From positions 37,559,501-37,623,500 of the forward strand of contig CM065378.1 of assembly GCA_033060915.1 (NCBI GenBank): DNA of 64,000 nucleotides, in the 5' to 3' direction. This document shows positions 22,286 to 32,922 of this stretch, in pieces. Below the pieces are notes generated by a model that saw nothing but the letters and a program-made list of their open reading frames with translations, was not told the origin of the DNA and did not search any database. Every line of letters starts with the position of its first letter. Within the stretch, counting starts at the first letter, position 1. This DNA comes from Euryodendron excelsum. Its lineage: Eukaryota > Streptophyta > Magnoliopsida > Ericales > Pentaphylacaceae. The position numbers and the translations under genes were made by a program.

Positions 22286-23807
22286 ACTTAGAGGGTTAGG
22301 CCGTTAATCATGTCTCTTTACCCTTCACTCATGTAGAGTCTTTAATTAACTTGGTTCAATCCTATTCACTTTAAATTTTCAAAACTAAATTTCCAAAATT
22401 GTTTTCAAAACAAAAAAAACATGCATTTATTCATATTATCTTGTATTATGTTTGTCATTCACATACTAACACTTGCATCTTTGTTTTGTAGGTATACATT
22501 TTGTTTAAATTTTATTAACTGCTTTGCATGAATGTGATGTACAGGATGAATGAGAGTTGTCCTTTCCTCCACTTTTAAAAAAAAAAATCACACACACACT
22601 GCATGTGCACTTGCATTCTGCATATTTGCATACACTGATATGTCCTTTCTAGTTAGAAAGGGGGAACGGTATATTGGTTGTGGGCAAGATGTTGTGTCAG
22701 TTTCTTCGCCTATGGCCTCTTGATGGTTCCCCCGCTCAGATCCCCAACCGATCATGGCACCACCTCGGGGAGTGGGCCTAGGTTTGAAGATTCGGGGACC
22801 GAGCCTTTTTAGGATGCATTAGTCAACCCTCAACCTCATACTCATATAGACACCATGCATAGTCGAACCTCTGCCGAATTTAGGACATGAGCACCGTTTT
22901 CAAAATCACGGAGGAAAGGACAACTGCTCTTACTTTCATTTATACCTGCTATTATAATGCTTGTATTTATACTGTTATAATGCCTGTCTAACTATTCATG
23001 CATGCATGTTTATTTCAATTGTACCCTCTCTCCTTATACTTTTTGCATATTCATGTTCATGCATTCAATATTTCATGTCAAGAAAAGAGTTCCAAGTAAC
23101 TCAAGTCACTGCATTCTCATGCATATGATCAACCCATTGAGAGTGACACCAACGTCACTCTCCCTTGCATTAAACCTACCCAAACCCTAAGGGTTCCCGT
23201 GTAACCCTAAGGACTCATTGCATGCATTTCGATTCATTCCATAAGAGGGGCCCCAATCCCTCTATGCTCACGGAGATAGGGCTGCCAAGAAGACAAGGGG
23301 CAATCAGTCAACAAGGTCTCTCAGCGACCTCATCGACATCAAATCCAAGGGAGGCGAATCCGAAGACTAAAGAGTAGTTTAGGGTTTCCCTTTTGTAAAA
23401 GTAGATAGGTGGAAGTCTAAAGGAAAATGTTCCCCCTCCCCCTATTAAAATGTATTTCAAACCCAGAATTTAATGTACTTCTTTATTTTCATGAATGAAT
23501 GCATAAATGGCTGAAGGTTCCTACCTGACGGTAAAGTGTCTGCATACAGGGGCAAACCCCCTATCTCCAAAAGTGAGCCAATACATCATGTTTAGTCTCC
23601 CTCTCAAGCAAGGGCAACTCTAGGACATGCATTGCATAAAGCTCTCTAAAAACCAAAAACTAACTTGTGACTTGTGTTTTTGTCTTTTTTTTTTTCTTCT
23701 TTTTATTTCTATTTACAGAAGTCACCTTGTACTGAGTCAACATTGCTCCCAAGAAAGTGCAACATCCACCTAGGGATCCTATTATCACTCGGCAAAGAGC
23801 ATCATTG
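22286..23807 (+). other. Leader between primer binding site and gag, element B
   Basis: About 1.5 kb without a supported gene. It has a typical Tat leader look, with many short upstream ATGs and a T-rich stretch at 23680-23713 that ends in the candidate acceptor ATTTACAG. An in-frame stop at 23733-23735 shows that gag does not extend further upstream. Confidence 0.75.
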
Positions 23808-25814
23808 ATGGCTGCTAACCCTGAAGAATCCTTTCAAGTCTCTCGAGAGGAAGTTAATGAAATGAGAACTAAGATGGATGAGATGCTCAAACTCATTCAA
23901 ACTCTGGCCATGAAGAATACTACTGCGGTCCCGTTATCATCAACGACTTCATCTAAAGACCTTGAACCCGCTAATTCGAGGATCTTGCTTCAGTCTGACA
24001 ATGCTGGGAAAACCAAAGAAGATGCCAAAAGGGTCAATATTGAAGAAGAGGAGACCATATTGCTTTCACCTGTTACGAAGAAGGCCCCTCTAGACCCTCT
24101 CAGTCTGAAAATCCAAGGGTTGGAGGATTTGTTGCGAAGTCTCCATGGCCATGATGCTTATGGATTCACTTCCTATGATGAGCTATGTTTCTTCCCTGAC
24201 CACCCGAGGCCTGCTAAGTTTAAAATGCATGACTTCCAGAAGTACGACGGTACCGGTAACCCTGTTGCTCATCTTCGTCTATATGCTGGAGCGCTAAGTG
24301 GACATGGCAACGACCCGAAGCTCCTTATGCAGTTATTCCAACACAGCCTCACCGGGTCGGCTCTACAATGGTTCGCTCGTCTGGACTTAAGGAAGATCAC
24401 AACCTGGATGGAGTTAGTCAATGCATTCAAAGCCCAATACCGTCACAACATCGATCTCACTTCCGATCACTGGTCCTTGATGACGATGAGCAAAGGTGAG
24501 AAGGAGAGTTTTAAAGCATACGCCCTAAGATGGAAGGAGGCCGCTGCACAAGTTAATCCCCCGTTGGAAGAAAAGGAGTATGTAAAACTATTTATACATA
24601 CTTTTCAAGGTATATTCTATGAGAAACTCTACACAAGCGTGGGAAAAAGCTTCTCCGAACTCATCATGCAAGGGGAAATGATAGAAAACGGCCTCAAGAC
24701 AGGAAGAATCACAGATCCCTATGCCAAGACTGGAGAAAATACCACCAACATAGCCAAGAAGGTGGCTACTACAAGGGGCACAATCAGGAAGGAAAGCAAA
24801 GTGTGTGCTATTCTGCCTAGCCAACCACCTCAATACTGACCTCCGCTACAATCACCCCCAGTACTACCCTTGCCCACCTTGACCATGCTTGCTCCAACCC
24901 CAAACTATGGTCCCGCTGGGGCACGACCCAACTTCAATAGACCTGCTCGACGTATCCGCACCTTCGAGGCCTTAGCCTGCACCCAAACCGAGGCCTACCA
25001 TAGCCTTCTAAAGAACAATATCTAGAAGCCCATCCCTGCTCGCCTGTTGCCAAGCCCTCTGCCCCCGACCTTTAATGCCGCTCTTACATGTGAATATCAT
25101 TCAGGTGGCCAGGGGCATGACACCGAAAGCTGATTTGCTCTCAAGCACAAGATCCAAGACCTGATCGACAATAAGACCATCGATTTGCAGCCGATAAAAC
25201 CTGCTTCCACTCCCAATGTGACTGCTAACCCTCTGCTAGATCACACCGTCAATATGATACTAGTAGAAATGGAAGGTGAGGGAGTCTTTGACGAGCCTAA
25301 GGCCGAGGACTATGAGGACGATTGGGAGACTAAGGAAGAAGATGACTGGGAGGAGGATCTCCCATTATGCCCAATATATCTCCATAACCCTGATGAAGTG
25401 CCTGATGCTTCCGACTGGCCCTTTGAGGAGCCAATGTTCCTAGGAGATGAGACTACTGAAAACATGGTTGCTGATGGATGGGGTGCTGAGTTTCTGCATC
25501 CGAAATATGCCGCGGCCGAACATCATTTGCTAGAGAGTCATTGGCCCACAAATGAGTACAACTATGAAGAAATAAGCTAGAGGATAGAGAAGCCAAGAGC
25601 ACAAGCAGAGCCATTCGAATTGGAAAGGGGTGAGCTGGACACCCTGTTTACAGAAGAACCAACTACATAGAACAAGAAGGAGGCTGACAACCGCATCAAC
25701 AATGTCAACATCTATGGAGCTCTAGGGGAAACCTTTGCTTGTCTCGCCTTGGCAGAAGATCCGGGTCGCGAATGGAGCATCGAAGATGTGGGAATTGTCC
25801 CAAGGCCGTACTAA
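23808..25814 (+). pseudogene. gag: gag of element B (668-codon frame with five stops)
   Basis: Start chosen at the ATG of MAANPEESFQVSREEVNEM, because the frame upstream has only a GTG and then a stop. Layout: an N-terminal region with a short heptad-like stretch; the Gag capsid core at about residues 130-310 (DELCFFPDHPRPAKFKM, FQKYDGT, GSALQWF, LIMQGEMIENGLKTGRI); a zinc-knuckle-like CEYHSGGQGHDTES at about residue 428; an acidic tryptophan-rich stretch; and the end VGIVPRPY. Stops: TGA 24837, TAG 25023, TGA 25131 (at the knuckle cysteine), TAG 25578, TAG 25668. Element A reads a sense codon at four of these. Gag would form the particle and bind RNA. No protease or polymerase follows. Confidence 0.88.
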
Positions 25815-27811
25815 AAATGGGTTCTTTACACAAGCGTACAAGAGAGGGGTGTTTTCACCCACTTTCTTTCTATCCCTTTTACTTCTTGTTTTTAAATTAA
25901 TATCTACATTTTCTTATTAACAACTTGATGTTTTCCGTAAACATAATAATAATAGTCAAATAACAGCTTTTATTCCATTGTTGTTATCTTGTCTTCCCTG
26001 TGAATAATGACTACTCTCTACGCATGGGGCATGGTTTGTCTTATGGAATGGTCCAACTTGAAGGGATGATAGTATGAGTTAACCACTCACCAAATGATCA
26101 GCCTTCCACAGAGAGAGAGAATAAGGATGAGTGAGGATACTACCCAAAGGCAGCACTTGCAAGACTCTGAGGCTAAGCGATGTGTTGCCAGTTTATCAAG
26201 AGGAAGAGGAGCCATCTTTCATTCCCCCACATATAAAGAATAAATAATTAAATAAATGAACAAATGTGCTCATATTCCCTTTGCTTAACCCCTAGTGCCT
26301 CGCGAAAAGCGAAAATTTTCTTTGTTAACCTTGATCCAAGGCTGTCCTCCCCACACTGGGGCAGACAATAGTTGAGAACTCTAGGAGTGGTGTCCACCTC
26401 TATCATGCTAGGATAGTGTTGAGAAACTCTATGGATCAAGCAATTTAATTCAAAGTGAAGAGAGGCCCTCATTTCATTTCTCATACAATCAAAAGCAACT
26501 CCTTGCCAAACCCGTTGAGCCACTTATCATTTCTTAACAAAACCCCAACCTAGAGATCACTGCCCACATCGGGTATATTGAACTGCCAAGGAAAAGGTTT
26601 AAGGGAAAAGGGTTAAAGAATTGTTCCGTTTCGTAAAAGAAAAGAAAAGAAATAGAAAGAAAAAAGCAAAAGAAAGGAGTTGCCAAGGGACAAGAGGCTA
26701 AAAAAAAAAGGGCCTGAAGAAAATCATGATTGAGTTAACTTCAAAGGCATAGTGAGAGGATTGAAAGAAAAGAAAGTCATGTTTATCTCAAGAAGTACAT
26801 GGAAAGGGTGAAAGAACAAGGTCATTGTCACCCTGAGAAGTATATGGTCAAAGGCAAGAAGGAAATTTAAAGGTGATCCTAGGTTACAAGGAAACCCAGT
26901 AGAAACAATAGGTTTGAGCCTTTACCCTTTCTTGCAAAACCCCGAAACCATGGCCTACACTACAACCCTATTAAAGTCCCCTCTGATTGAAAATAGATTG
27001 CTTGATCTAAATGAGTTAGATTTGCTGCCAAAGCTAAAAAAGAAAAGAGGACAAAAAGAAGATGCTAATCCTACTGAAAAACGGTTAAGGACAGTATGGA
27101 TCTAAACCTTGCTAAAAACAACATTGAATTTGAGCCTACATATCCCGTTGTTTCTAAAACCCCATAACCTAGCCTACATTACGGTCCTAAATAAAGTCTT
27201 CTCGGATTGAAATGACTGGCCACTTATCGCTCTGCCAAAGGTCAGGTAAGTTGTTGCTAAGACCCCGAGAGTCGAGAGTCTCAGCCCAATAACCCTATAC
27301 ACTAACCCTAAGACAAGGAGTTGGGGGCAATCAAGAGGTTGAGTAAAGAACGAAATGCTATCATCCAATCGAGGTAAGGTTGAGCCAGAAGAGAGGCTAA
27401 AATCCCCGAAGAGGAGGGAGTTACCATTCCCAAGGCTACAAGTCTAACAGCACCTTGTGTCATTCTATTAACATATTTCTAACTTGTGCATATGTTAAAA
27501 AAAATAATAATAAATAAGTAAATAAAAATAATAATAATAATAACAATAAAAAAAAAATCAGCATGGGCTTTGCACACATAGGATATAACTCCCTGTAAAA
27601 ATGGAAGTCACCAAACATCAAACTCATATAATAAACATCTAACATCATCATACATCACATGCCTCTGATCATATGTATATGTCTATCTGTGCATCTAAGT
27701 ACCATAAACATCCATCCTTATACAAAACTATGTAAAATAAAACTGTCTAACATCAATAGATCTCAGGGACAAAGGGTAAAAGAAGATCAAAGTCTCCACA
27801 AGGGGCATGCA
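25815..27811. other. Non-coding spacer between gag and antisense gene, element B
   Basis: About 2.0 kb, aligned with 6937-8908 of element A. It has small runs of AATAAT and a poly-A/AAATAAT patch at 27497-27557. No gene is supported on either strand. It holds the converging 3' ends of gag and the antisense gene. Confidence 0.8.
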
Positions 27812-29666
27812 TCACAGGTCGAAGTCAATATCATCTGGATCAAAATCCCCGAAACCCGACATCGGAGGAGGGAGGTAACTACTCGAAGCACCACCATCCT
27901 GCACGGAAGATAGAACCAAAATCAGCCGCAAGCAAAAGGGACTAAGCAATAGCAGAGCATTAAGGAGCAAAGAAAGAATAACTTACCCCCCCCCCCCCAC
28001 CACCACCCATCTGAGATAACCGAGCCGTCAGGGTAGCTACCTCGGCCTGGTACTGGTCCCGTTCCATCTGGTACCGGTCTCTCTGGTCTCTCACAGCAGT
28101 AAACTCGGCCTGGGGCACATATCGTCCAGCACGGCGCCATAGGTCAACCACCTCCTGGCCAACAGCGTACCCGCCAACTACTACCTCAAACCAGGTGAAG
28201 GCACCAACCGAATGGGCTCCAAAGTGCGCAGCGTAATCCGTATCCGGAGGAAGCAAGAACTCGGCACCTGGCTGGCACTCCTGGTAGAGGATGGGCATTC
28301 CGGCCACCAAGGCTCCAAACATATACTCTGGTGGAGCTCCTGCTAATCGAAACTCCTCATGAAACTGCCGCCAGTGTCGCTCTCCAAGGTAGGACTCCCA
28401 GGTGTCATCACTGAGAAAAGTAGGTCTCGACAAGGACAAAGGGACAAGGTACTGGACTGTCTCGTAATGGACTGATCCAATGAAGGGCCGTCAGGTCACA
28501 TCCCTCGCCTCAATCAACTCCAGGTTAGCCCGAAGCGTCACGAAGTCAGTAATCTCCGATCGCTGGGCTACCCGATCATGAGCCCACCTCAAAGCATGAG
28601 GATAGAAATCATCCTCAACAATTGCAGGACGACGCACCGGCAGGTACTCGTAACTCCACCAGACAAGGAAGGGCCAAAAGCTAGTCATGCTGCCCCAGCG
28701 AGAAAAAGTCCGAACCCGCATCGATCAAAGAAAGCAGCCAAAAGAAAAGGACCCCCAGTCCAACTCAGACAAAGCTCCCAGATCGGCTATTATACTCACC
28801 AAACAACACGGCACGAGTGACTTGTTGTTGTTGCAGAAGCAGCTAAAGATGATGTACAACACAAGTCGCCGTCTCATGATGTCCCGCCGGGCAGGCGATG
28901 GCTCAGTAGCAAAAGTACGCTCACCCTGACTAATCGAAGAGACTGGGAAGGCAGAACGCTTAAGCTGAGGCAAATCCAACAGCAAACAGGCCTCGTCCCT
29001 GCTGACCGGGTGCAGGGTGATCCGCCGGCCAACAAAGGAGAGTCCTGTATTAATCGCCCAATCTAAAGGAATGGGGCCTAACTCGAAGCCGACAAAATGG
29101 AAGGTCCTAGTCTCCCGGAACCACCGCTCAACCAACGCCAGTACTAAATGCCGGTTCAGGCGGTTCGCCTGTAATCCCATAAAGGCACCAAACCCGATCT
29201 CTGCCAAGAAGGCGCGGTATGATGGGGCAGCCTGCTGCAGGGTCACAAAAACCTGATGAATAGCCCCTCGGAAAGCTGTATGTACCCGCGGAGGTGGCAA
29301 ATGCTGTCTGGAATATACACTAGGATGATATGCCAGATCCCCGAGAGGTGGGACATCTGGTATCTGCAAATCTCCCAAGTCAGCGTCTGTCTGCCTATGC
29401 CTGGAAGAAGCTCTCCCATAGCCGGTCACCTAGTCCCCAAGGCCCGGTATCTCCTCCTCAACATCAACCTCCTCGGCAAAAGCCTGCTCAACCAGAGGAA
29501 AAGGGTCGACAGGTAATCTACTCCCCTGCCCGCTTTGGCTAGACGAAGATCGTCCGGTAGATCGTCGACTACCTCTAGATCGGCTAGAGCCGCCAGCAGA
29601 ATCTGTCCGGGCCGCCTTCCCCGAGCGGTGCCTCCTCTCAAAACCGTCATCACCTGCGTCAGCCAT
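27812..29666 (-). pseudogene. Antisense spliced gene with plant mobile domain, element B
   Basis: Consensus product 588 residues in two coding exons. Exon 1 (29666-27987) codes MADAGDDGFERRHRSGKAA, a serine/arginine-rich head, a body with plant mobile domain features at about residues 120-490 (RTFHFVGFELG, LDWAINTGL, TWESYLGERHWRQFHEEF), and a coiled-coil stretch near 527-555 (DRYQMERDQYQAEVATL). An 88 bp phase-0 intron (27899-27986, donor GTAAGT, acceptor GTGCAG) leads to a 28-residue exon ending GFGDFDPDDIDFDL. Three stops break this copy: TAG 29430-29432, TGA 28725-28727, TGA 28491-28493. Element A reads a sense codon at each. PMD proteins such as Arabidopsis MAIN and MAIL1 are known to act in silencing of transposons; the role here is inferred. 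Confidence 0.78.
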
Positions 29667-29667
29667 C

Positions 29668-30548
29668 CTGAAAAGGTAAGCCAAGGTAAGTGATGTTAAT
29701 ATACCATTCATACAGTTTAAATGACAGTAAAATAAAACAAACAAATAACACAAAACAAATAAAGGATTTTGAATAACAAATCAAAAACAAAATTTTCACA
29801 CATCTTGATTTTCCAACTCCAAATCACATCTCAAGGGTTCTCTGCCATTTCTCTTCAAAAAGATTTTATTTCTAAGATTTTAACCAACTCTTTCCATAAT
29901 TCCTAAAAATTTCGGCAGAGTCCCGTTTAAAAGTGGCCCCTACAACACCCATGACATCAACACAAAATATGAAATATGTACCTTCCAACGCCACAATCAC
30001 ATGACAATGGCACCCGTGCACACTTTTCAATTTTTCAAAATTTCCAAAACTCATGTTTTATTTTTCAAATAAATCAATGGTTTTCAAAAGGCTTCCAAAA
30101 TTCTTCAAAATCACCTCAAATATTTTCAAAATATTCCTACATTTTTTTTTCAAATTTCAAACTTCAAAAATTTCATCAATTTCTTGAATTTTCTAATTTC
30201 TTCTAATTTTCTAAATATTTTTCTATTTTTCAAAAAATCAAAAATTCACCGAGTTTTCAAAAAATCACGAAACTTCATACGGTTGTCAAACACATTTTTC
30301 TAAGGCACATTGCACAAAAACATAGCCAGAAAACCCAATACCCATGCTTATAGGAACAAATTTTCTATTCTTGCAGAAAACCCTCTTCGCGTAATCATGA
30401 AAAATCACTCAAATTCAATCAAACAAACATCAAAATGCAAAAACAACGTCACCAAAGTGTTCAAAGCATATCAAAACATCAATTTTCACTATTCACATGA
30501 TTCAAACGAAGTTCTACACATCAAGATCAACAAAATTTGAAAACTCAC
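29668..30548 (-). other. Predicted 5' UTR intron of antisense PMD gene, element B
   Basis: Donor AAAG|GTGAGTTTTC at 30548 and acceptor TTTTCAG|GATGG at 29668, 881 bp. Both sites have equivalents in elements A and C. The intron interior is T-rich low-complexity sequence on one strand, with no gene seen. Confidence 0.65.
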
Positions 30549-30997
30549 CTTTCGGAAGTTCTCCGGCGAAATCTTCACTTCCGGCGACTTTTCCAGCAAC
30601 GTGGACTGCCTCCGGCAATCACCCGTGGTCCCCAAGGAGTGCTCCTTCAATTTCCAAGATGGATTCCTCGCAATGCCTCACGAGTTTGCGAAATTTCTTC
30701 AAAGTGTCGCGGCTGTTCGAACTAGAAATTTTCTAGTTTTAACTTTAAACCTGGCGCCACTAGCAGAGGCGCCAGTTTATTTTTACCAAAGGCGCCACTA
30801 CTAGTGGCATTAGTTCTAAATTTTGGGCAGTTTTGCCCTTTTTCCCGCCAAAACTCGTTTTCGACGGCCTTTTTGGCCCATTATCAGTTTTCGACCCTCG
30901 TTGTCAGAAGATTTCCAGTGTCCGTCCCTCCGACCGCCTCGCGGTCAACATGAGACTCTTACTTTTATTGTTTTCTGTCTTTGACAAGCAAAGACAG
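30549..30997 (-). promoter_or_regulatory. 5' exon and presumed promoter of antisense gene, element B
   Basis: The exon reads GAGAACTTCCGAAAG before the donor. Upstream on minus is the GGCGCC palindrome pair at 30751-30814. No clear TATA box was seen; GGTTTAAAG next to the palindrome is weak. The region ends at the polypurine tract of the sense element. Confidence 0.5.
30751..30814. repeat. GGCGCC palindrome pair upstream of antisense gene
   Basis: CTGGCGCCACTAGCAGAGGC and GGCGCCACTACTAGTGGC, the same sequence theme as the palindromes before the LTR TATA box. On the antisense strand it reads GGCGCCAGGTTT, as the LTR does at 19069-19080. Confidence 0.75.
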
Positions 30998-31012
30998 AAA
31001 AAGAGGGGCAGC
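30998..31012 (+). other. Polypurine tract, element B
   Basis: AAAAAGAGGGGCAGC directly before the 3' LTR. It would prime plus-strand DNA synthesis. The same tract occurs in element C on the opposite strand. Confidence 0.88.
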
Positions 31013-31239
31013 TATAAGCACCCCATTTTTGATCGCTCGGCAGTCTACACTCCGTCCAGACTTGTTTTCAAGTCATTTTGGGCATATTCCAATCGAAACC
31101 AATTCTCTAGGTCCAAATTTCGTCTTTCCATTGCTTCGCGGGCCTGTCAGGCCCAAATAGAGGCAAAATGACCAAAATGCCCTTAGGCGGCATTGTCCTT
31201 TCTTATTCTAATTCCAATCCCTCTCTCGAGACAGGTTAT

Positions 31240-31960
31240 TCCTCGAGACGGTCAGAGTAGCAAAACTACTCACAAAATCGTTAGAGTGGCGGAAACACTC
31301 ACAAAACCCTTAGAGTAACAGAAATACTCACAAAACCGTTAGAGTGGCGGAAACACTCACAATCCAGGCACGTCTTTTTGGAGATGGTAAGACCCCTTTT
31401 CCAATCTCACGCTCGAGACAGTTTATTCCTTGAGACGGCTCCAATCCAGGCACGTCTGACGGTAAGACCCCTTTCCAATCCCTCTCGAGAGAGAGTTTAT
31501 TCCTCGAGACGATCCGAGTAGCAAAACTAATCACAAAACTGTTAGAGTAGCGGAAATACTCACAGAACCGTTAGAGTAGCGGAAATACTCACAGAGCCGT
31601 TAGAGTAGCGGAAATACTCAACCGTTAGAGTAGCGGAAATACTCACAGAGCCATTAGAGTAGCGGAAATACTCAACCGTTAGAGTAGCGGAAATACTCAC
31701 AAAACCGTTAGAGTAGCGAAAATACTCACAAAACCGTTAGAGTAGCAGAAATACTCACGAATAGGTCGATATAGGGAATTGGCAACGAATCCCTGTGTCA
31801 TGATGACCGCCGTCCGAGTAGCAGAAATACTCACAAATCATCAACCCCGTCCGAGTAGCGGAAATACTCACAAATCATCAACCCCGTCTGAGTAACGGAA
31901 ATACTCACAAATCATCAATCCTGTCCGAGTAGCGGAAGTACTCACATCGTGAGAGTGGCC
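31240..31960 (+). repeat. GAGTAGCGGAAATACTC array and hairpin units, element B 3' LTR
   Basis: More than fifteen GAGTA...TACTC units, interrupted by two long units with the CTCGAGACAGTTTATTCC motif. One hairpin reads CGTCTT-TTTG-GAGATG, with two G-T pairs. Confidence 0.82.
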
Positions 31961-32799
31961 GAAACACTCAAAACCCAAGTCAACACCAGTGTCTGTTAGC
32001 TCACTTCGGTGAAAAATGACCAGACTACCCTTAGGACCTTTTCCGAGACTTTTCGGTCAAGATGACCATTTTGCCCCTAAGCATCCGAATGCCCCGGGAA
32101 CCACACCGGCTCTGGGTATCAAACCGGTAACCTCCTGAGAATAGTTTTTATAGTGTTCTCAACCTCCCCTTACCTTTTCGGATCATTCCGAGTCAGTTCC
32201 GGCAAACCCGGTACAAAATGACCGTTTTGCCCCTAGAGGGCCAGTCTCATTCTTCGACCATACCGACTTTGAGTATCAAACCGGTAATGTCCCGAGAATA
32301 CTTTTTATAGTATTCTCAACCTTCCTTTACCTTTCCGGACCATTCCGAGTCAGTTTCGGCAAACCCGGTACAAAATGACCGTTTTGCCCCTAGTAGGCCG
32401 GTCTCCTTTTCTGACCACGCCAGCTCTGGGAATCAAACCAGCAACCTCTGAGAACATTCTAAATAATGTTTCCAGATCCCAAGTCTTTTTCCGGGACAGT
32501 CCGAGTCTATCCCGGCAGTTCTCTGGTTCGATTGACCGTTTTGCCCCTAAAGGCCCGGTCAACCTTTCCAACACATTTTGTCCTCACTTTTTAAGTCAAA
32601 AACCTCCAGGACACTATTTTAAGTGTTCCTGTTCCTTTCCGGCCTTCCGGGTCATCCCCGGCTCCTTCAAATCATTCCTGGACTTTCCGGAGTCACTCCT
32701 AGTGAAGCCAGGCTAAAATTTACATGGTAGTCACTAGTACAGGCGCCCAAATCTAATCAAAGATACGTTGCTTGCCGACCTTAAATCTTTCCTAATTGG

Positions 32800-32900
32800 C
32801 TGGCACCACTAGTAGTGGCGCCAAGCCAAAAAATGGCCTGGCGCCACTAGGAGTGGCGCCAGTGTAAAGTTTACCCTGGCGCCACTGCAACAGGCGCCAA
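32800..32900. repeat. GGCGCC palindrome cluster, element B 3' LTR
   Basis: Includes GGCGCCACTAGGAGTGGCGC, nearly self-complementary, and CTGGCGCCACTGCAACAGGC. It ends 15 bp before the TATA box. Confidence 0.8.
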
Positions 32901-32914
32901 GTTTGTCCTCCTTC

Positions 32915-32922
32915 TATAAATA
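32915..32922 (+). promoter_or_regulatory. TATA box, element B 3' LTR
   Basis: TATAAATA followed by CAGAGCCTCA. Confidence 0.72.

Larger units (their letters stand above)
19420..23718 (+). other. Candidate leader intron, LTR to just before gag
   Basis: The donor CAAG|GTAGGC at 19420 is conserved in nearly all A/B LTRs. The acceptor, a pyrimidine-rich run then ATTTACAG, ends at 23718, 89 bp before the gag ATG. Splicing would remove 4.3 kb of U5 and leader. Inference from sequence only; genomic RNA for packaging would need to stay unspliced. Confidence 0.4.

Noticed and set aside
22286..23700. Possible tRNA or other RNA gene in the leader
   Set aside because: No A-box/B-box pair or cloverleaf was found; only the primer binding site complements a tRNA.
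30310..30804. Plus-strand open frames opposite the 5' exon and intron of the antisense gene
   Set aside because: They overlap predicted splice sites and regulatory palindromes, and are not conserved as frames in element A.
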